Translations under genes and position numbers: made by a program
Shown here: piece after piece, positions 11,726 through 22,836 of the stretch
Position numbering within the stretch: position 1 is the stretch's first letter
How the letters are laid out: each line of letters opens with the position of its first letter
Assembly (NCBI GenBank): GCA_964036295.1
Contig: OZ038465.1
Span: 23,036,870 to 23,100,869, forward strand
Reading direction: 5' to 3'
Source: Plumapathes pennacea
Taxonomy: Eukaryota > Cnidaria > Anthozoa > Antipatharia > Myriopathidae
DNA: 64,000 bases
Notes under the pieces: model-generated
The model's database searches: none
The model's input: only the letters and a program-made list of their open reading frames with translations
What the model was told of the DNA's origin: nothing

Positions 11726-14291
11726 CTAAAGCTTTCTTGACCTGTTCTTTAACGTCTTCCGGATCTCTTCACTGACGGCAGACGTCTTATGCGGCTTGAC
11801 GACTGCCACGCAGTTCCTTCCCGATAACACTGACGCAGCAGACACGACACCTACAAAGTAAGATCAAGAATAAATCGATTTACAAAAAAAGCAAAAGTTT
11901 AAGCGTTGCAATCTGTAAGGTGACAGAACATTTGTGATATTTTTATCACGTACTGTACATGTAGTTTCAATTTATCTTACCATTCTCCGAGCTAACATCC
12001 AGCAAAGTGTCTCCCACTTTGCTGAAGTGCCCAACAATCCACATCCACATTGCCAGGGAATGTAATGCTGGCACTGTAAGTTCGCTTGCTCCAGGAGAAT
12101 ACTCTCAGAGAAAGAGAAATGTGCCACCACGAAAGCCCATATGGATTACTGCATTCCTTGTGAGCTCCCTGGTTAGAACAAAACAAGGTCATAAGAATAC
12201 GAAGTTGAGAGGGTCAAAAGCCTGCTTGGTATTAAATCTGTTGAAAAACGCTCATGTTATTACCCAGTTTATTTGGACAATGTACAACATTCAAAAGCCA
12301 AGCAGAGCAGCAAGCAAGAGAAAAAGGAAATGGGTTGTTAAAGGTACTGTACACTGTATGGAACACAGTGGGCAGTTCAGGGGATGAAACATCCAAAGAA
12401 GTTATAAGCATGCATGTTAAGGTATTCTCCAAATATATTATAAATTTGGATTTCTTACCAGAATCAGCTGTTACTGGTACGCGAACATACCCAACTTTTG
12501 GTGTGGCACCACTTCTCTTCACTACAGCAACGACTTCGAATGCCTTGGCCACATCGCCAAAAAACACAGTTGAAACAATTCCTCAGGGTGAAGTTTATTT
12601 TCTTAGTTGACCCCACCACTTCCTCCACTTGCCTGACCAAATCCTAAAAGTTAAGAAAGGTAAATACACTTAGCACACAAAACATAAACCATATCAATAT
12701 TTCAACAACGAGTTTACAATTTGGGGATGAGAGGACTAACAGCTTGTCAATTTTGTTCTATTTTAAAACATACAACCTCTCTTCCCTCTTCTGAATTGCT
12801 GGCCAAATGTTACGAGTTTGAGAAAACAAAGCAGGTAAACCCTTGAATTGTTTTTGGTTGTGACAAGAGTGTATATCTCTGCAAACACTATTTTCTCTTT
12901 CATTGCACCCTGATAATTAAAGTGTGAATGTTCTGTCATTTCCCATTATCCATACATGCATGGCATTGCCTTGCATTCTTACCTCCATACCATCCAGGGT
13001 AAAAACTGACAATGCACACCCTCCACTCTCAGCAAAGAATGCTACATTTCCTCTGGAAAGTTGTCGGCTTTCCTGCCCAATTATGGTGATTACATTCTCA
13101 CCACATGAAATCTTGTCATCAAATCCCTCAGCTTCAGTTGAGGGCCCTGCAACCTGCCCAGCCTGCTTGTTTTTGAGCCTTTGTAAAAAGAGGGCAAAGT
13201 CTGCTCCATCCAACTTCACATCCTTAAGGAAAATTGCCAACCAGGGATGTTTATTAACACAGATAACAACCATATAATGGCACATGATACATGATACATG
13301 TACTGCACATATAATGATACATGACACAACGACCACCAACACAACAACCATATATCATGACACATGATACATGTATTGCACATATATGGTACAATAAGAT
13401 GTCATTGTTCACATCAAGATTGGTCAATTTTACAGTATACTGTATACAGTCTTATTTGGCCCTCTTTTCAGCAGTCACTTATCATAGTCCCAGAAATCAC
13501 TCCCCATACTTTTTAAATACTGTGAACCTGACCTTTATTAGCAGACAGTTGGCTATTCCCAAGGTTGACCACTTAATAGAGGTTTGACTGTACAGTATGA
13601 CCAATCGAGAAAATGGTGATGTGTGAAAGCTGGAATTTAAAAGCTGACATTTTGAGTGCAAGTTGGAGCAAGACTTGACCTGTCAAAGAGCACTCTACAT
13701 TTCACCTTTAATTTTTTATGGCATCCAGCTTTCACACACCCACATCCTCAGTCAGAGTATATTTTGTTAGGCTAGTTTTAAATCTCAAGGTGGACTGAAC
13801 AGACAACTACAGATTGGCAAGATATTAAAGACTTGATATTTGTCCGGGTGTTTCAACACATGAACTACTGTATGTATGGCTTTTTCAAAACTGTGAACCA
13901 AAATGCCAAGACAACGCTGTAAGAACATTCCCACAGTGGAACTTTGAAATAATCTCACTGTAACAACTAGCCTGATTCATGCTCGGACCTTTAATATTCT
14001 GACATATTCCCTATCGATACCCTTGAGAGTTGCAGTATTGGAAGCGGTTGCTCATTTCAACAATAAGTCAACCGAAGCGTTCGCTCGTTTCAGCAACATT
14101 CGAAGTCATCCAAAGCGTTGAGGGGCAAAACAGCTCAAACTAACTCAAGCATACGTACAATACATGTATATTTCGTCCAGTGCCTTGGCACTTCGCTATG
14201 CAAATTGTATAAGTAAAAATCATTTACAAGTACTTACCTGAGAAACATCAGCTGTACTTTCAAGAGCCGTACTTGAAACGTCTGCTTTCTT
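11726..14291 (-). CDS. Spliced gene of unknown family inside the TIR element
   Basis: Five candidate exons on the minus strand join without a stop. They are 14238-14291 (18 codons, acceptor tentative), 12991-13222 (77 codons plus 1 nt), 12459-12581 (123 nt), 11981-12103 (123 nt) and 11726-11850 (ends in TAG). Donors are GTAAGT, GTATGG, GTAAGA and GTAAGA; every intron ends in AG and all phases match. Readable blocks are DVKLDGADFALFLQRLKNKQ, GENVITIIGQESRQLSRGNV, FFGDVAKAFEVVAVVKRSG, LHSLAMWMWIVGHFSKVGDT and the basic C-terminus EEIRKTLKNRSRKL. The 5' end is not found; a longer overlapping open frame (14234-14419) does not fit the phase of the next exon. I recognise no domain and no transposase triad. 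It could be an element-encoded protein or a captured host gene. Confidence 0.65.
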
Positions 14292-14638
14292 CTAACCGAC
14301 GTGTAAGCTTCCTCTATAATCCGCCACGTTGTCTTCTTCTCCGTTCGAACACAACACAATGCTTCAAATAGCGGATCGGCAGTATCTTCGCCACAAGAAT
14401 GTATCACGATTCTGTTCACTTCTATCCAGTTAGGTTACATCGTTAAACAGCAAAACACCGTCAAAACTTTAACGGAGCGCCTCCTTCTCGATGGACTTTG
14501 ACCGTAGAAATAACCGTTGGTTCAAATATCGCCCGGTCTTGACTGGGAACTACTTCAAAGGTCACATGTCGCGCGTAAGCCAATGAGAGCTCCACGTTTT
14601 GGCGGACATTTTCTAAACTAAACGGCTTTTCACGTCCG

Positions 14639-14822
14639 ATGGCTGGAATCGATTCAAGGTACGTTTACTTGTATTATCTCGATCTTTCCTTTGCTTTTTG
14701 GTACCAAGGAATTGTATGTTCTTCAGAGTCACGTTCTCAAGTCTACTTTTCTGATGTTTATCTCTAGCCAAAGTATAACAAGGGACCTCCAGGATATCAA
14801 GTCATTCAAGATCGAACTGTGA
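14639..14822 (+). CDS. Possible divergent two-exon small gene
   Basis: An ATG at 14639 begins a 20-nt exon (codons MAGIDS) ending at a GTACGT donor. A TTTATCTCTAG acceptor precedes 14768. Splicing gives about 24 codons to a TGA at 14820-14822. The alternative frame from 14768 stays open for 45 codons but needs a different phase. It lies back to back with the minus-strand gene, so a shared promoter near 14450-14640 is conceivable. It is short, has no recognised motif and is a weak call. Confidence 0.2.
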
Positions 14823-14899
14823 TAATGCTACCCTGCTGGCAGAGAGTGAAGAAGGTTCTGCTCGCAGGGTATGATACTGTTGGCTCCAAGTTGAAGTAC

Positions 14900-15910
14900 T
14901 TGTAATCCTCAAACAGCGGGTTTCGGCGAGCACAAGATTGGAGATGAAGAAAGATAGGTGGGAAAGTGCTATTAGTGTATGTATTCGTTTGTCTTCGAAC
15001 CGATCATACGTTCGATGTTATTACTGTTTGCAATTTATATAACAGCTAAACAAGGAATGGTAGTATTGCCAGAACGGCAATGCTTCCTTTATAAAGACTC
15101 AGGCCTATAAGCCCCATTCTCAAACGTCGTACCACTGCGGGCAGTTGTTTCATACGTGCTACGGCAAAATACATTTTCATAGTTTATGAATTGAGCCGGC
15201 CTGCCGTAGAGCACGCCGTGCCAAATGCCGAGTTCATTTTCACACAGCAGCAGCACGGCGCTTGAAGTGTGAGTCGAAGAGTGACGAATTTTTATTTAAA
15301 TGGCTGTAAATAACTAAACATAGGCATGTCATACATCAGGCTGTTTTTATAATTTCTGGCTGTTTATGAAATGCCTGCCATTGACACCATGTATTGGATG
15401 TTATTGCAACATCAGTGATATCACACATTTTTAATCATTCTAAGTTAATTTTACCTCAGTAATTAACAGATTGGAATGAAACCTAAGGCTTACGTTTATA
15501 ATGAGAGTCTAGAAAAGTGTATATTTTCAGATTTCTAAAATTTTGAGACATTTTTCTAGACCGCCATGCCCTTTTATACATGTATGTGTCATTGATTTCG
15601 TTCCAGTTGGTCAAATCCCGAGGAAGATTAACTTAAAAGTTTAACAAAACTGACGTCATTCATCATCAGATTATATCCATGGCAACTACCATCGAGAATC
15701 ATTGTGATATTTTACAAAATCATTTCGATATGTCTCATGCCCATGTTTCATGTTTTATTATTATTATCATTATTTATTTATTTATTTATTTATTTAACGT
15801 GAGGGGAGGGTGGGGGGCGGGGAGGGGTGCGGTGATACCGTAAAATGAGACCTTAGAATCCACTGGATGCAATTTACGACTTAGAAGATTACCAAACATA
15901 ATTTGGGGCT
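14900..15910. other. Non-coding interior of the TIR element
   Basis: No open frame or domain recognised. Contains a TTTA/TTAT microsatellite (about 15758-15796) followed by a G-rich tract (15800-15830). Confidence 0.6.
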
Positions 15911-15918
15911 GACTTAAA

Positions 15919-16445
15919 AGTCCGTCAGACGTAAATTGGGGTCAGAAGTCCTTCAGACGTAATTTGGGACCTAGAAATACGTCAGACGTAACTTTGGACT
16001 TGGAAGTCCGTAAGACGTATTTTGGAGCACAAAATGTAGTCCGTCAGATGTAAATTAGAACATAATGTCCGTCGGACGTAATTTGGGACTTAGCACTTCT
16101 AAGTTAGAATTCTGATGGACGTAAATAAGAACATGAAGTCCGTCGGACGTAATGTAGGACTTAGAAGTCCGTCGGACGTAATTTGGGACTTAGAAGTCCG
16201 TCCGACGTAAATTAGAGCATGAAGTCCGTCGGACGTAATTTGGCACTTAGAAGTCCGTCGGACGTAATTTGGCATTTAGAAGTCCGTCCGACGTAAATTA
16301 GAACATGAAATCCGTCGGACGTAAATTTGGATTTATAAGCCCGACAAGAAGTGGGATTTGAAAGTGCATCGGACGTCTTTTGTAACTCAAAGTCCGTCCG
16401 ACGTAATTTCGAATTTAGAAGTCTTAGAAGTTCGCCAGACCTAAT
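15919..16445 (+). repeat. Short-unit array of the same GTCCGTCGGAC core
   Basis: About 17 irregular copies of a 25-45 bp unit such as AGTCCGTCGGACGTAATTTG followed by GGACTTAG. The core matches that of the 131-bp array at 9540-11575 and has the same orientation, but the spacers differ. Variants GTCCGTCAGAC and GTCCGTCCGAC occur. Lying inside the right end of the TIR element, it is the counterpart of the left array. Confidence 0.9.
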
Positions 16446-16962
16446 GTAGGCAAAATGATGGTCGTTTTTGGTGACCACTTATGGGCAAACCCATAAGTGC
16501 GCAAACCACACGGAGTAAAGCAGTCAATCTGACGTAATATCCTAGCAAAAGGTTTGTGATGCGTAGACTGCGAGTTAATACCCCCAAAATCCAGCCTTTC
16601 GCAGCCGAAAAATAATATTAAATTGTACTGCTCAACAGAATGCAGGTTTTTGGGGTAGGTTTTTAGAAGAACTTTGCTCTGAATTTTGACTTGACAATAA
16701 AGTGATGTATTTAAACTACTGTTGTGCTTGATAATATTGGTGTCTCCAAAACTGACTGCTTTCAGCTAGCAAAACTGTTGACGATTTCGTCAAATCAGTC
16801 CGTTTTTACATACAAACAGACCTCAAACTTTTAAGAATGCTTGAAATGTCTGTTTTTGACGGACTGTTTTATCCAACATCTTGAAAAGTGGTCGATATTG
16901 ACGGAATATCTGTGGAATAGCCTACTTTGGAAAAATCGAAATTACTTTGGAACGCCTTATGT

Positions 16963-17388
16963 CCCAATTACGTTAGTGATCGCACACTATACTCTCTCCG
17001 TTGAAGTGACAACCTTAGCTTGCCCCAGGCACGTACTGAGAGATTTTAAAAATCGTTTATTTACTCCACTATCCGCTTATGGAACAGTCTGTCAGACAGG
17101 GTCAGACAATGCAATTCATTAGCTTCCTTCAAAAAACAAATACTTACAACATTTTCCCACTCAACAAATCGCAATTACTTATTTTATGTTGGCGACCGAT
17201 ATCCTTCAGTTCTTCATACAAGACTCAGGCTAGGTAACAGCTCTTTAAATGCTCACTTATTTAAAAAGGGTTGCATTTCTTCACCATTTTGTGCTTGCGG
17301 TGGCTCAATCGAAACCGTTGCGCACTTTCTTTTGTCGTGTCCACGATTTGCTGCTCTGCGCGATCCATTGCTTACCTATGCTGCTTAG
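16963..17388 (+). pseudogene. LINE reverse transcriptase, distal half with zinc knuckle
   Basis: Continues in register the frame that ends at 9268. It reads PNYVSDRTLYSLR, a TGA (17002-17004), SDNLSLPQARTERF, a TAA (17047-17049), IRLWNSLSDRVRQCNSLASF, then LHTRLRLGNSSLNAHLFKKG. The C-terminal cysteine-histidine knuckle is C-x-C-x8-H-x4-C (17290-17340), and the frame ends at TAG 17386-17388. A C-terminal knuckle of this sort occurs in several LINE clades. The two stops show the copy is dead, although the proximal half is open. Confidence 0.85.
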
Positions 17389-17746
17389 AAACTACAAAGC
17401 ACTTGGCTACATTCGACAAAAGCTCAAAAAATTCAATGGCTTTTAAATGGATGTCCACATCTCGATTTTCAGGCTAAGGTAGGCCTTTTCAAAGCCGTGC
17501 AATCGTACATCTTGCAGTCTGCTCGTTTCACATCTTAATCACTTTATATTGCAAGTCACATAGTTATCTAAGCTCATAATTCTCTTGCTCTGCTTTTTCC
17601 TTTTTTGTTTTTGCTTTTATTTTGTCTTTTTGTTATCCCGTTTTAAGCAGCGTTTGTTGTGTATCAAATTTACGTAAGCTCCCTCGTTGAGCTCTCGCTC
17701 CTGGAGCAAATGTAAAGAACAAATATTGTTTAAATAAAAAAATAAA
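17389..17746 (+). other. LINE 3' untranslated region and A-rich tail
   Basis: Non-coding 3' end of the LINE, rich in T and ending in AAATAAAAAAATAAAAAAA next to the second copy of the 15-bp target duplication. Confidence 0.75.
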
Positions 17747-17919
17747 AAAATTATCAGAGCCGTCAGAACCAGGGTCACTTTATTCTCAAGTCTTACTTCA
17801 TAGACTGCAATTACTTGCAACACCACAAACAAGCCACTCAGTCTGGATACTTTGTGTTCTCCACCTTCGAAACTACAATATTTTGATGATTTGAGGGAGT
17901 TCTTGATGGGTGCATCTTG

Positions 17920-19325
17920 TTGTCCATCATCATCATCATATTCTTTATTTCATCACGGAGTCTCATCATCCTATGTAATTAAGAAACTTACAGATGCTCT
18001 TCCGGAGAGCCGTGAAATATAATAATATAACAATATAAAATATATTACAAAATACTTAAAATCTATATAATTAACTTAGTAATCGCCTAATTATTTAAAA
18101 TCTACGGCTAGCATGCTAAAAATACCTATAATATTTATAGCCTACAAATAAAAGTTTATTAATCTATAACCTATAACTGGTTAATAAACTGCGCAATACC
18201 AGAAGCATTGCATTGGTCTGTAATAGACTGTTCCATAGCATAGCCCCTCTGTATGAAAAGCTTTTTTTTAAGGCTTCAGTATTAGGTCTTGGTATAAAAA
18301 GACTATCGCCAGATCGGCGCAGGCCATATGCATGTATATCACTAGTTTTAGTAAATAGTTGGGAAATATATTGTGGAACCTGGTTATTCATGGTTTTAAA
18401 CATAATGGTAGCTAGTTGCTGGCGGCGTCTTTCCGCCAGGTCTTTCCAGCCTAGGTTGTTGAGAATATCTTTCGATCTGGTGTCATAATTTGAGTGAGTA
18501 ATGATTCTGGCTGCCCTATTTTGGAGTATCTGGGCCTTTTGGGATAAACATTTGCCCATTGAGCCCCATACAGTACTACAGTAGTCTAGGTAGGGAGCAA
18601 TTAAAGAATTGTAAATAGTGATTAGTGTATTTCTCGGTACAAATGGCCGGAGTCTTCTCAAAACACCCAAACCTTTTGCAACTTTTTTTGAGATAATATT
18701 GATGTGAGATTCCCATGTGATTAACTCATCAATATATACGCCTAGACATTTGTAGGTTTTGACCCTTTCTATTTGGCAACCATTTACGCTGATATCCGGA
18801 TTTTCTGGGATCAGACCAAGCCTCTGGCGTGTACCCAAAAACATACACTTAGTTTTCGTGATATTCAGACTAAGTCTATTCGCACTGAGCCAAGCATGTA
18901 CATTTTTAAGGTCGCTATTGATAGTGTGGGATAACTCATCCAGGCTGTTAGAGGCATATGTGAGACTTGTGTCATCCGCGTACATACGAACATTTGATTC
19001 CAGATTAGAGTTTTGTAAGTCATTGATGTACAGGAGGAAAAGCAAGGGGCCCAGTATGGACCCCTGTGGGATGCCGCATGTGACTACATTAGAATCAGAA
19101 AGAACGCCATTTACCATGGTTCTTTGTGATCGCTGCGACAGGTATCCTGAGAACCATGATAGAGTTTTGGGCTGCACGCCATAAAGCTTCATCTTAGCGG
19201 TCAATATAGAATGGTCAATCGTGTCAAATGCCTTTTTGAGGTCTAAGAATAAAACAGCATTAATAAGGCAATTATCGATATTGATAAACCATTCAGTTGT
19301 GATATCTAGTAAATCTGTTGTCCGC
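17920..19325 (-). mobile_element. 5'-truncated L2/CR1-like LINE
   Basis: Minus-strand element. The 5' break falls inside the reverse-transcriptase gene near 19320. The 3' end is a short ATGATGATGATG microsatellite-like tail at 17920-17945 rather than poly(A), as seen in CR1/L2 elements. No C-terminal zinc knuckle follows the reverse transcriptase, which also fits that group. A target duplication was not identified. Confidence 0.7.
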
Positions 19326-19330
19326 AGCAT
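18164..19330 (-). CDS. L2/CR1-like reverse transcriptase, N-truncated, open
   Basis: 388 open codons. Reverse-transcriptase blocks are in order: FLDLKKAFDTIDHSIL (residues 28-43), VTCGIPQGSILGPLLFLLYI (83-102), catalytic MYADDTSL (116-123), HAWLSANRLSLNITKTK, CLGVYIDELITWESHI, RPFVPRNTLITIYNSLIAPY, YCSTVWGS, LQNRAARIITHSNYD and the C-terminal SYRGAMLWNSL. The enzyme would copy element RNA at a nicked target site. The N-terminal endonuclease and finger parts are absent. The first few residues (MLRT) are probably flanking sequence. No stop occurs in 1.17 kb, so this is a young insertion compared with the other LINE remnants here. Confidence 0.9.
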   Translation of the reverse strand: MLRTTDLLDITTEWFINIDNCLINAVLFLDLKKAFDTIDHSILTAKMKLYGVQPKTLSWFSGYLSQRSQRTMVNGVLSDSNVVTCGIPQGSILGPLLFLLYINDLQNSNLESNVRMYADDTSLTYASNSLDELSHTINSDLKNVHAWLSANRLSLNITKTKCMFLGTRQRLGLIPENPDISVNGCQIERVKTYKCLGVYIDELITWESHINIISKKVAKGLGVLRRLRPFVPRNTLITIYNSLIAPYLDYCSTVWGSMGKCLSQKAQILQNRAARIITHSNYDTRSKDILNNLGWKDLAERRRQQLATIMFKTMNNQVPQYISQLFTKTSDIHAYGLRRSGDSLFIPRPNTEALKKSFSYRGAMLWNSLLQTNAMLLVLRSLLTSYRL

Positions 19331-21414
19331 TCTGAGTAATCTTTTTGCTTTTCTCCTCGAATGTTGAATAACACTGTTGCTAATTTTTAGCGCCTAACTT
19401 CAGTTTATATAGTTAACTTGCTTGATTGTAAAAAAAGAAGAAAAATTACAATGACCATAAATCTTACTTTGACATCATTTCTATCTAAGCAGCACAGTGA
19501 AATATAGCACTCCAATCTATTTCACGATAAAAACAAGTTTGCACGTAGAAGTCAGTAAGGCCGGAGTTAAAGTTATTGATTTCTAATAAATGTTGGGCAA
19601 GTTTGAATAATTTCGTCTCCATTTCATACAATGTACACGGTCAAATTAGTTCTTTCAAATTAGTAAAGGTGTTCATATATTCGACCAAATGACACGTTCT
19701 GGACGCGTTCTCGATGACATAAACTACAGTCTAAGCCGTTCAGATAAAATAAACACACCAGCAAGCATAAATTGACAGTGCTGAATGCTTACCTTTTTTC
19801 CGGAAAAGTTGGAAAGTTGGCACAAGTTTTTAATATCCGAGCGTTAGCCATTAAAAGTGTGCAGTATTCGCAAAACGGCACACACCGAAATACAAGATCG
19901 CTACAAACTGCTCCAATCAATAAACTTTCCACCCCCACAACCACAAAAAGAAAATATTAATACACAAATCACTACTATTGATTTTTTTAATCAGTTGGTC
20001 CAAGTCGGTTGAACGTATAGTCCAAAATAAGTAGGCTGTGAACTAGTGAGCGCCAACGATATAATTACCAGTTAAAGAAAGATAAATTGCAATATAATAT
20101 CAGCATTACAAAATAGATACCAAAACGTATAAAAAAGTAGTTCTCTGCCTGCATTAGCTTTTGGTTTTACACTCTTGTGTTATACGAAAGCATATCACAG
20201 TCCTGTTTTCTCGGCCCGAAGTGGCAGGTCAACACTAGCATTAAAATATGAAGAAACAATAGAACAGAGGTGAAAGAGTCTAATTTGCATCAACTATGGC
20301 AATAAAGAGCTGCATGGCTGTACATAATCTATAGCTCAGTCAATAGAATAACATTTTACTGGTACTTTCAAACAACTGGAGGATGTTATGGTCGAGAAGG
20401 GGCAATATAACAGTTGAAAACTAACTGCCTTGTTCATTGGAAATGGGGTAACAGGTGGCTGATGCGTTTCAGAAAGCAGATTATTTGTACTACCTTTTTC
20501 TTGATATACACAAGGGGAGATGGGTTCAGCCTTGGAAAGCGTCTCATTCATTTATTAATCAAATATATTTATACCTGCTCACCTTTCCTAGGACGTGCTC
20601 ATGAATAGATAGTGTAAATAACTCGACCAAAATGTTTGTTAGTTTAGCTATATCGAATTATCATTAGATCATTTATATGGAATGTAACGACCCTTCTCGC
20701 TACCTTTTCTTTACCAGTTGTTCCATAACGGAGCAACCTTTTATAATGGTCATAAAAATCCGAAGTTTTAAAATAATCTCGCAGATCCCGCAACTTACTC
20801 ATGTTTTTCTATCAGCCAACTTGGCATTACAGTATATTTTACTTCATGAATGGAAAGCATGAAGTTGTTTTTAATTATTGTGAAAGAAAAAAAAAGTTTA
20901 CATACAGATATTGCAAATTACGGAGGTCCTTGAAAAGGTCACTACTCAAGTTCCTGATATTGTTGTTGTCAAGCCGTCTGTCGATATTCAATAAACCAGT
21001 TAAAATTTCAGTATGTAAGCTGCGGACTGTAATCAAAAGTCAAGGTATCTAAAGTCTTGGGGTTTTTGTTCAAGGAAGAAAATACAGCCAAAGATTTTAC
21101 AGCTAAAAAGTATATATTTTTATCATATAGATATCGATGAATTACCAGGATTTCTACACTTTTTAAAACTTGTATTTGCATTGCGCGCGATATTTTCTCA
21201 CTTGAAGGATAAAACGACATTATGTTGAAAGTGCGCGCGATTTTTGAACACAGGAAGTTCTCAGACAAGAAATAAAGGCTGTCCTTGTTCTAGATAATTT
21301 ATATATATCTATATGATAAACATAACATCACATGGCCGCTTGGAGATAAGAATTTTATCTTTTCGTTTTGATAATATCTCTCTCTCGTTCGCTGCGCTCA
21401 GTCAGTAGAGTTAT
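19331..21414. other. No recognisable gene or clear repeat
   Basis: About 2.1 kb of AT-rich DNA. Small frames (for example 20336-20551 minus and 21008-21268 minus) have no motif I recognise. Confidence 0.5.
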
Positions 21415-21792
21415 TAGGGACTTTAAGATACAGGACGCGAGAGGACGACGGCGACGTCGGTTAAACAATAAAACTAAACACAGAAGACAAAAGAAGCACG
21501 TGAATATCTGAAATTGACATGTTCTTTGGGTCGTCGTGCTCTCGCGTGCGACTTCAAATGCTTCTTTTTTACGTCGTTGTCAGGACGTGGACGACAGTTC
21601 GATAAAACAACGGCAGTCGTTCTTCTTAGTAGGAAGCGATAAAATCAATAGAACCTAAGCAAAAACGGAACAAATTGAGCAACCTAAGAATAGGAAAAGT
21701 TACAAAGACATAAGGAAAACAGAGACACTGTTTTTTGGTTCCTCGCGTTGCGTCGCGTTGCCGTCGCCGTCCTAGGTTTCTTAAACTCCCTA
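21415..21792. mobile_element. MITE with GGGA-TTTAAG ends
   Basis: The left end reads TAGGGACTTTAAGATAC and the reverse complement of the right end reads TAGGGAGTTTAAGAAAC. Both ends are followed inward by GACG/GGCGAC-rich sequence. The interior repeats CGACG and ACGTCG words. No coding capacity. No convincing target duplication was seen. Confidence 0.65.
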
Positions 21793-21924
21793 TCACGAGA
21801 AGAGAACGTGAGAAAATTCCTATATCCGCATGGCCATGGAATATAGTAGGATATAGTTTGTGTGCTTGTTTGCACAATGCCCCGTAAACGGCCACAGCCG
21901 CTGATCTAACGTCAACTATATGGT

Positions 21925-22836
21925 TCTTTACTGATTTGGGTATCCCAGAATATTTCTAGACTAAACAAATGTGCCAAAAAGACTTAATGATTCATGATTA
22001 TATTCAGACTAGCATTTGATACATTTTTATACGGACCATAATCATAGCGAGCTGTAAAAGTGTTTACTACAATTTCAAGAAGAATTCCGAGCCGAACTAT
22101 CTCCATTTTTTACAGTAGTTAACTCGGACAATTATTTGATAAAAGTATGTGTGAATTGAATAGATGAAAGCTTCAACTCTGGCCAAAAGTTGTGGGACAT
22201 TTTGCCTTTTATTTAAAAATTATGACACTTTCCCTCTTCCCGCCCCCCTTTCCCCCTGACAATGTTGACTGAGTGTGCTCAAAGTGCACTCCATAAGGAG
22301 CCAGAAGGTGTTAAAAGTTGTCACGGTTGGGGACCTTGGTTACTACTCTTGAATTACAATCCAATTACAAATCTGTCATCGGATCAGAAGCTAAAACTGT
22401 CTCTCTCTTGTGGTTTCTGTCCTTCACTCGTTCTCTCGCAATATCATTTTACATTATATGTTGCGAGTTAATCAATAAGCCGGGAAGACCGCGCGCCAGT
22501 GAAGGATCCACGAGGTTTACAGTTTTGATATTTGGACCGTGTTTTCATGTTGGAATGTTTCCGGAAGAGTTATTGATCGATAGATCGCTGGACCAATTCG
22601 ACCCACACATTCATGGTTTTGAACGTTTCTGGTAAACACGGCGTGCGTTGCGGTGGAAATGTGGCGTGAACAGGGCGCGCAAATTGCACCGATGTGCTTT
22701 AGGCGCGGCAGAGCCGAAGAAACTAAAAGGAATGATGCTGCGATAAACCCATTTCCTAGGCAGGAATTAGGCGTTCGTTTCTTCTCCGGATGGTGGAATG
22801 AGGAAACAGTATTACCGTTTTATTGCCTATTATTTA
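21925..22836 (+). repeat. 0.9-kb duplicated segment, copy A
   Basis: Nearly identical in order and orientation to 25897-26819, from CTTTACTGATTYGGGTATCC to TTTATTGCCTATTATTT. It contains a half-copy of the CAATCC-type MITE (GGCCAAAAGTTGTGGGACAT near 22180 and the CCCGCCCCCCTTTCCCCC tract). The small frames that look conserved between copies merely reflect the overall near-identity. Confidence 0.85.

Larger units (their letters stand above)
9269..16958. mobile_element. 7,690-bp TIR element of unassigned superfamily
   Basis: A perfect 36-bp inverted repeat bounds the element (9269-9304 and 16923-16958; the left begins AAGGCGTTCCAAAGTAATTT). ATGT flanks it at 9265-9268 and 16959-16962. Because TIR and duplication abut, the duplication is 2-4 bp, with 4 bp the longest reading. 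Deleting the element and one ATGT joins two halves of a LINE coding frame in register. The contents, in order, are a ~131-bp minisatellite (9540-11575), a spliced minus-strand gene (11726-14291 and possibly beyond), a possible divergent short frame, and a second array of the same core (15919-16445). I recognise no transposase. The perfect TIRs suggest a fairly recent insertion. Confidence 0.9.
8720..17746 (+). mobile_element. 5'-truncated LINE, split by a TIR element
   Basis: A non-LTR retrotransposon insertion. A 15-bp target duplication AAAATTATCAGAGCC flanks it (8705-8719 and 17747-17761), and its 3' end is an A-rich tail (about 17730-17746). It is truncated inside the reverse-transcriptase gene just downstream of the catalytic region. 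The body is interrupted at 9269-16958 by an unrelated TIR element. Without that insertion the LINE remnant would be about 1.3 kb long. Confidence 0.85.

Noticed and set aside
12917..13351. 144-codon minus-strand frame as a single-exon protein with an N-terminal membrane segment
   Set aside because: The hydrophobic N-terminus comes from an ATG/CATGTATC microsatellite in an intron. Only 12991-13222 fits as an exon.
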